Shown here: piece after piece, positions 60,217 through 64,000 of the stretch | Layout of the letters: every line of letters starts with the position of its first letter | Numbering within the stretch: the first letter of the stretch is position 1 | From: Elusimicrobiota bacterium | Lineage (GTDB): Bacteria > Elusimicrobiota > Elusimicrobia > 2-02-FULL-39-32 | Length of the DNA stretch: 64,000 bases | Reading direction: 5' to 3' | NCBI GenBank assembly: GCA_021730935.1 | Contig: JAKFYJ010000004.1 | Location: 1 to 64,000 of the forward strand | Notes under the pieces: model-generated | Told to the model about the DNA's origin: nothing | Database searches by the model: none | The model's input: only the letters and a program-made list of their open reading frames with translations | Translations under genes and position numbers: made by a program

Positions 60217-60405
60217 TCGTTTTTTATCGTCGAGCTCATCGTACGCGCGCGCGCAAAAAATCTGTTTCTCAAATGTCAAAAATCGGGTCAAACGCGCAAG
60301 GCCGCTCTAGCGGCATTCATCCATTCATATAAACGACATTGTCAGGTTTCGGTGCGATCAATGCAGGGAACGGTCGTGAAAGTTCTCTGCGGCGCTGCGG
60401 CGGGA
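60217..60405 (-). other. Leader between the 180-aa gene and the giant gene
   Basis: Contains a perfect hairpin GCCGCT-AG-AGCGGC (60301-60314) without a following U-run, and an alternating GCGCGCGCGCGTAC run (60241-60254). No convincing promoter is visible, and no strong Shine-Dalgarno precedes the ATG at 60216. The giant gene is therefore probably expressed from the upstream riboswitch promoter. Confidence 0.45.
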
Positions 60406-60948
60406 TTAACAGCGGATGGGCAGGGAGAGGGATTGGTGGGGCGTTGAGATTCTCAATGAAAAAAGTTTTACGCCGACGCAAATCTGGAGGATAAGGATCC
60501 CGAACAGGGCTGAAATAAATTGGAGTTTGTCGATGACGCGTTTGAGGTTGAGGAGGGCCGTCATCTCCATCGCCTGGCGGAAAAGCCGGCGGGACTTGGA
60601 GAGGAAATGTTTGAGGGGTTTGGGAATTTTGTTCAGCATGTCTCTGGCGGCTGAAACGATCGGAAGGCTGCGGACGGTGAGGAGCTGGACCACGGTTTCA
60701 GCGAACAAGCTCCGGAACTCCGCCTGCCGGAGCGGGACATGCACGGGCTGGTTCTTCTCGTCTCTCACGTCCCACCCGCTGTCTTCAACGGCCTGCGCGA
60801 AAAAGTTCCCCATCGGGAACCGGCGGCCGCTCTCAAAATGGGGTGCTGAAGAGCTGTGAGGGCAACAGAGGAGGAACGTCATGAACCCGCCTGCCGCAAG
60901 AGTCTTGCGGAGGAGGTTTCCCCGATTGTTTCTTTTTTTTCTCTTCAT
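60406..60948 (-). CDS. Unknown exported/membrane protein between riboswitch and giant gene
   Basis: A 180-residue protein with a very basic N-terminus (M-K-R-K-K-R-N-N-R), a hydrophobic stretch (17-30, including L-L-C-C-P) fitting a signal or anchor, a middle helical part with R-S-L-F-A-E-T-V-V-Q-L-L, and a second hydrophobic segment near residues 145-164. It is the first gene after the riboswitch terminator and is about 190 bases from the giant gene. The family is not recognised. A helper for export or anchoring of the giant protein is inferred from position only. The Shine-Dalgarno is weak. Confidence 0.6.
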   Translation of the reverse strand: MKRKKRNNRGNLLRKTLAAGGFMTFLLCCPHSSSAPHFESGRRFPMGNFFAQAVEDSGWDVRDEKNQPVHVPLRQAEFRSLFAETVVQLLTVRSLPIVSAARDMLNKIPKPLKHFLSKSRRLFRQAMEMTALLNLKRVIDKLQFISALFGILILQICVGVKLFSLRISTPHQSLSLPIRC

Positions 60949-60965
60949 GTTATCTATTCAGCACC

Positions 60966-61029
60966 ACAAAATAAAAAAACTGGATTTTTGCAAAGGGTCG
61001 CTCGAAGCAACCCTGCAAAAAATCCAGTT
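60966..61029 (-). terminator. Riboswitch-controlled intrinsic terminator, cassette 2
   Basis: A very long stem: AACTGGATTTTTTGCAGGG pairs with CCCTTTGCAAAAATCCAGTT around a TTCG loop (60978-61029). It is followed in transcription direction by a T-run (60971-60977). It lies between the aptamer and the first ORF. An alternative stem AAAAAATCC/GGATTTTTT (61017-61047) would trap the terminator 5' arm and act as antiterminator. Confidence 0.85.
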
Positions 61030-61059
61030 GAAGAAATCGGATTTTTTTAGAAGTTTACT

Positions 61060-61137
61060 TTCGGCAACCTGGCGATCCGCCTGCGGCGGACCCATGGCTT
61101 TGCGGCCCCGGATTGCTCCGGGTGTGCTATTGTCGTG
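61060..61137 (-). ncRNA. c-di-GMP-I (GEMM) riboswitch aptamer, cassette 2
   Basis: Read on the minus strand: CGACAA (P1 5' strand), TAGCACACC, the helix CGGA-GCAA-TCCG, GGGGCCGCAAAGCC, a hairpin TCCGCC-GCA-GGCGGA, and GCCAGGTTGCCG, the last a close match to the GEMM-I 3' strand GCGGGGTTACCG. P1 pairs CGACAA with TTGCCG except at the C expected to contact the ligand. G occupies the other ligand-reading position, predicting c-di-GMP. It is nearly identical to 6876-6956 on the opposite strand. Confidence 0.9.
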
Positions 61138-61168
61138 TATGGGTCAAAGATCAATTTGCAACAATGGA

Positions 61169-61197
61169 AATATAACCCCCGAACCCTTTTTTGTCAA
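61169..61197 (-). promoter_or_regulatory. Sigma70-type promoter of riboswitch cassette 2 (giant operon)
   Basis: On the minus strand TTGACA (61197-61192), a 17-base spacer rich in G and TATATT (61174-61169). The transcript would start near 61162. The flanks CCCCTTGACAAAA and GGGGGTTATATTT match cassette 1, so the whole promoter-aptamer unit is duplicated, not only the aptamer. Confidence 0.88.
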
Positions 61198-61228
61198 GGG
61201 GGATTTTTGCGGGTATTTTGGCCCTATA

Positions 61229-62590
61229 TTAGAGGGCCGCTAAAAGGGCTTTGGCTTTCTGGAGAGATTCTTCGTATTCGTTTTTGGGCGCGGAATCAGC
61301 GACAATTCCGGAACCGACTTGAAAGGATATCTGATGGTTTTGGATGAGCGCGGAGCGGATGAGGATGTTGAATTCTGCGTCCCCGTTTCCGCTGATCCAT
61401 CCGGCGGAGCCATAAAACGGTCCGCGCGAAACGGGCTCAAGCCCGTCGAGTATTTCCATGCACCGGAGCTTGGGGCACCCCGTGATGGTCCCGCCCGGGA
61501 ACAGGGCTTCGAGCGCCGCGAAAACATTTTCATTTTTTCTCATTTTCCCGACGACGTTTGAGACGATGTGCATGACGTGGGAATAGCGTTCCACCGCGAG
61601 CCTCCGGGACACTTTGACGCTCCCCGCCTCGCAGACTTTTCCGAGGTCGTTCCTCTCCAAATCCAGAAGCATGATGTGCTCCGCCCTCTCTTTTTCGCTC
61701 AGCAAAAGTTCGCCTTTGAGACGGAGGTCTGCCGACGCATTTTTTCCCCGAGGACGCGTGCCAGCGATGGGACGGGTCTCAAGAATGCTGCCGGATTTTT
61801 TCAGCAGCAGTTCCGGAGAACAGCTCGCGAGTTCTGATTCTTTTAGGCGGAAATAGCAGGCGTATGGAGAAGGGTTGATGGAGCGAAGGCGCGAGAAAAA
61901 ATCAAGCGAATTGCCGTTGAAGGAACGCTCGATTCTCTGCGAATAATTCGCCTGATAAATGTCTCCGGAGGCGATCCATTCTTTGATCGCTTTCACCGCT
62001 TTGAGATAGCGGTTTTTGGTGTTTGATGTTTTTTCCAGACGGCGCAGCGGAGAGGGAGGCTGTCGCCGCGGCGACAGGGGGAGGGAGGGTTCCCCCATAA
62101 CGCAGAGAGTTCGGCGGCTGGAAAAAACGTCAAGCTCCAAAAACCGCCCTAACAAACGCTTTCGAGAGCTTTCACTCTTCGCGAAGAAATGAAATTGATT
62201 TGTCCTGTGATCCAGACAGACGATGTCGCGATAAATGCCGAAATGGAGTAGGGGAAATTTTAATGGGTCGGGCGGCGATTGGGTTTTCCATCCGGGCTCA
62301 AATTGTCTCCCCGCGTCATAAGACAGGATCCCCACAGCTCCGCCTCGAAAGGGCGGACGGCCCGGGTCGGAACGGAATTTCGGGAGAGATCTGACTTCGT
62401 TTTGGAGCAAACGCCAGGCCCTGGAAAAGTCTGCCGGACGCTCAGCCCGGATTATTTTTTCAGGGGGGCTGAGAGGGAAATAGGAATAGCGGGCGCCATG
62501 CGCCTTGAAACTGTCGAGGAAAAATTCGCCGTCAAACGCGCCGAACTTTTCCCGCCATGCGCGGAAATAGGGGAAGAGGTCAAGCGTCAA
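61229..62590 (-). CDS. pabB: Aminodeoxychorismate synthase component I (PabB), or anthranilate synthase-like
   Basis: A chorismate-utilising enzyme of 453 residues. The PabB-style N-terminus (H-G-A-R-Y-S-Y-F, F-R-G-G-A-V-G-I-L-S-Y-D) is followed by the catalytic domain: G-D-I-Y-Q-A-N-Y-S-Q-R (209-219), C-S-P-E-L-L-L, R-P-I-A-G-T-R-P-R-G (273-282), E-H-I-M-L-L-D-L-E-R-N-D-L-G and F-P-G-G-T-I-T-G-C-P-K. The PIAGT form has Ala where E. coli PabB has its Lys, a state seen in TrpE and in some PabB. PabB is favoured by length and N-terminus. No pabA/trpG is visible. It overlaps DUF1015 by 11 bases; its stop is 32 bases before the giant-operon -35 box. Confidence 0.85.
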   Translation of the reverse strand: MTLDLFPYFRAWREKFGAFDGEFFLDSFKAHGARYSYFPLSPPEKIIRAERPADFSRAWRLLQNEVRSLPKFRSDPGRPPFRGGAVGILSYDAGRQFEPGWKTQSPPDPLKFPLLHFGIYRDIVCLDHRTNQFHFFAKSESSRKRLLGRFLELDVFSSRRTLCVMGEPSLPLSPRRQPPSPLRRLEKTSNTKNRYLKAVKAIKEWIASGDIYQANYSQRIERSFNGNSLDFFSRLRSINPSPYACYFRLKESELASCSPELLLKKSGSILETRPIAGTRPRGKNASADLRLKGELLLSEKERAEHIMLLDLERNDLGKVCEAGSVKVSRRLAVERYSHVMHIVSNVVGKMRKNENVFAALEALFPGGTITGCPKLRCMEILDGLEPVSRGPFYGSAGWISGNGDAEFNILIRSALIQNHQISFQVGSGIVADSAPKNEYEESLQKAKALLAAL

Positions 62591-63794
62591 GAGACCGGAA
62601 CAAAATTCCCGTGATGATCTTGGGATAGAAATAGGTGGATTTCTGCGGCATGAGTTCGCCCGCAGTCACAATGCCTTCCAGCTCTTTGACGGTCGTGGGC
62701 GGGACCAGAATGGAAACGGTCTTGTGTTTTTTCGCGAGGGCAAGGGCCTCTTTCTCGTCGTGCGTATAGATGAAATCCTCTTTTTTCATCTCGGGGAGGA
62801 ACAGGCTGTGGAGGTGAACCAAAACCAGAGACAGAAAGGCTTTGGGTTTCTGCCCAAGAAGTTTCTTGGCAGAGCCGGGAGATTTCAGGCGGATCGAAAA
62901 ACTCTTTTTTCCGTCGGCGGCGATGAAATAAGGCGCCTTGGGAACCGCGGCATTCTTCACGGGTTTGATTTCAAAAATGTCCTTCTTTCCGAGGGCGCGG
63001 TCCCAAACTTCCATCAGGTTTCCGGACTTGAAAACGCGGTGCGTGGGGAACACCACGAGGCCTGGATCTTCCAGAGGGCAGATGAAAAAGAGCATCCGGG
63101 AGGAGGGGCCATTGTCGCCTTCCTTGCTTTTCATTTCGGAAAAATAATTCCAGGAGGTTTCATATCGGTGGTGCCCGTCCGCGATCAGGACCGGATTCTC
63201 CTGAGCGATTTTTTCGATGGCCTGGATATCGTCGGGGTTCGAGCAGTTCCAAAGGCGGTGCGCCACGCCTTCTCCGTCGGTGATGCGGCAGAGCGGCTTT
63301 TGCTTGGCGGTCTTCTCCATGATGCTTCGGATGCGCTTTTTCTTGTCGGAAAGGAGGCCGAAGATGGGGCTGGTGTTGATGCGCGCCGTGCGGATGAGGT
63401 TCAACCGGTCCGCTTTGGGCCCAGCGAGAGTGAGTTCGTGACGGAGGACTGTGCCCTTCCCCGGCTCTTCCACTTTGAGCTCGCAGAAAAATCCGCGCCT
63501 GGAATATTTTTTGCCCTTCACTTTGAAAATTTGTTCATAAACATAAAAAGAAGGGACGGCATCTTTGGCCACGGTCCCCGCCTCTCTCCAATCGGTCCAG
63601 ACGGATTTGGCGTTCTCATATTTTTCGGAATCCGAACCCTGCGGGAGTTCCACGGCGATGGCGTTTTCCGCGTTTTTGCGCAAAAGTTTTTCCTGCTTTT
63701 CCCCGATCACATCATAAGGCGGGCACACGGCTTTGGCCAAACGGCCGTCGGGGAGGGCATATCTATAGGCTCGGAACGGGAATATTTTAGGCAT
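62580..63794 (-). CDS. DUF1015 family protein
   Basis: A 404-residue protein beginning P-F-R-A-Y-R-Y, followed by C-P-P-Y-D-V-I, I-A-V-E-L-P-Q-G, R-R-G-F-F-C-E-L-K-V, R-H-E-L-T-L-A-G-P-K-A-D-R and L-I-A-D-G-H-H-R-Y-E-T, the signature motifs of DUF1015 (PF06245 style). The biochemical role is unknown; the H-H-R-Y-E motif suggests a ligand- or metal-binding site. Its ATG overlaps the end of hemL by eight bases and its stop overlaps pabB, so the three form a tight operon. Confidence 0.9.
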   Translation of the reverse strand: MPKIFPFRAYRYALPDGRLAKAVCPPYDVIGEKQEKLLRKNAENAIAVELPQGSDSEKYENAKSVWTDWREAGTVAKDAVPSFYVYEQIFKVKGKKYSRRGFFCELKVEEPGKGTVLRHELTLAGPKADRLNLIRTARINTSPIFGLLSDKKKRIRSIMEKTAKQKPLCRITDGEGVAHRLWNCSNPDDIQAIEKIAQENPVLIADGHHRYETSWNYFSEMKSKEGDNGPSSRMLFFICPLEDPGLVVFPTHRVFKSGNLMEVWDRALGKKDIFEIKPVKNAAVPKAPYFIAADGKKSFSIRLKSPGSAKKLLGQKPKAFLSLVLVHLHSLFLPEMKKEDFIYTHDEKEALALAKKHKTVSILVPPTTVKELEGIVTAGELMPQKSTYFYPKIITGILFRSLDA

Positions 63795-64000
63795 TGAGTT
63801 TCTCCAGGGATTGATTGATATTTTTGGCGGACGCCTTCAAAATCGCGGGCGTGTGCGCGGCGGAAATAAAACAAGTTTCGAATTGGGAGGGCGGGAAATA
63901 GATGCCCGCGTCCAGCAGACTGCGGAAGAACCTGGCGTATGTTTCCGTGTTGGAAGTTTTCGCGGAGGCATAATCTCTGACGGGTTTGTCGGTGAAGAAA
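63787..64000 (-). CDS. hemL: Glutamate-1-semialdehyde 2,1-aminomutase, C-terminal fragment
   Basis: The last 70 codons are in the window; the gene continues past the right edge. F-F-T-D-K-P-V-R-D-Y-A-S-A, Y-A-R-F-F-R-S-L-L-D-A-G-I-Y-F-P-P-S-Q-F-E and S-A-A-H-T match the conserved C-terminal end of HemL, the PLP enzyme that makes 5-aminolevulinate in the C5 haem pathway. The TAA at 63789-63787 lies inside the DUF1015 start. Confidence 0.93.
   Translation of the reverse strand, partial: FFTDKPVRDYASAKTSNTETYARFFRSLLDAGIYFPPSQFETCFISAAHTPAILKASAKNINQSLEKLNA

Noticed and set aside
61220-61238. GGCCCT-ATATTAG-AGGGCC hairpin as the pabB terminator
   Set aside because: Stem of six bases with no U-run after it on the minus strand; pabB transcripts may read into the riboswitch.
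62724-63797. 357-codon plus-strand open frame
   Set aside because: Exact antisense of the DUF1015 gene, which has clear family motifs.

Overview
The window looks like a chromosomal segment of a Gram-negative-type bacterium with an outer membrane, most plausibly from the Elusimicrobiota/Omnitrophota part of the tree. Supporting signs are lipoprotein signal peptides, a beta-barrel ending in Phe, a YPNPF FlgD-like C-terminal domain, and a single enormous Ig-type surface protein. Giant genes are known from Omnitrophota. The phylum is an inference; no rRNA gene is present to settle it.

Layout. 1-4201 (minus) is a tight operon: family-4 uracil-DNA glycosylase, a HAD phosphatase with an apparent CTG start, two paralogous lipoproteins, mutY, a TPR membrane protein, and the start of a TldD/PmbA-family gene. 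4343-4977 (plus) carries a 58-aa ORF and a small holin-like membrane protein. 4984-6803 holds two divergent secreted proteins. 6809-7847 is a sigma70-type promoter, a c-di-GMP-I (GEMM) riboswitch aptamer, an intrinsic terminator and an outer-membrane beta-barrel gene. 7861-9143 is rplJ-rplL with an L10 leader and attenuator, then tRNA-Pro(UGG). 9169-13317 is a DUF3352-like membrane protein (minus), divergent from a membrane diguanylate cyclase whose stop overlaps the start of a three-repeat HNH_repeat-type protein.

13324-60216 (minus) is one uninterrupted gene of about 15,630 residues, nearly three quarters of the window. From N to C terminus it has a signal peptide, a propeller-like region, TIG-like domains, about 61 'ISGTA' Ig-like units, about 22 'LPGE' units, further Ig-like units, nine long units with a DxNGNGxxD-type element, a calcium-loop cluster (DxDGDGxxD), an Fn3-like domain and a FlgD-like end. 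Upstream of it are a 180-aa exported or membrane protein and a second copy of the promoter + c-di-GMP-I aptamer + terminator cassette (60966-61197). 61229-64000 is pabB (or trpE-like), a DUF1015 gene and the 3' end of hemL, all minus and overlapping.

Main interpretation: the window encodes what looks like a local c-di-GMP circuit. A sensory diguanylate cyclase with a degenerate inhibitory site sits at the 3' edge of the giant gene. Two near-identical promoter-riboswitch cassettes control the giant surface-protein operon and an outer-membrane barrel gene about 54 kb apart. The aptamer calls rest on recognisable family motifs seen by eye; no covariance search was run.
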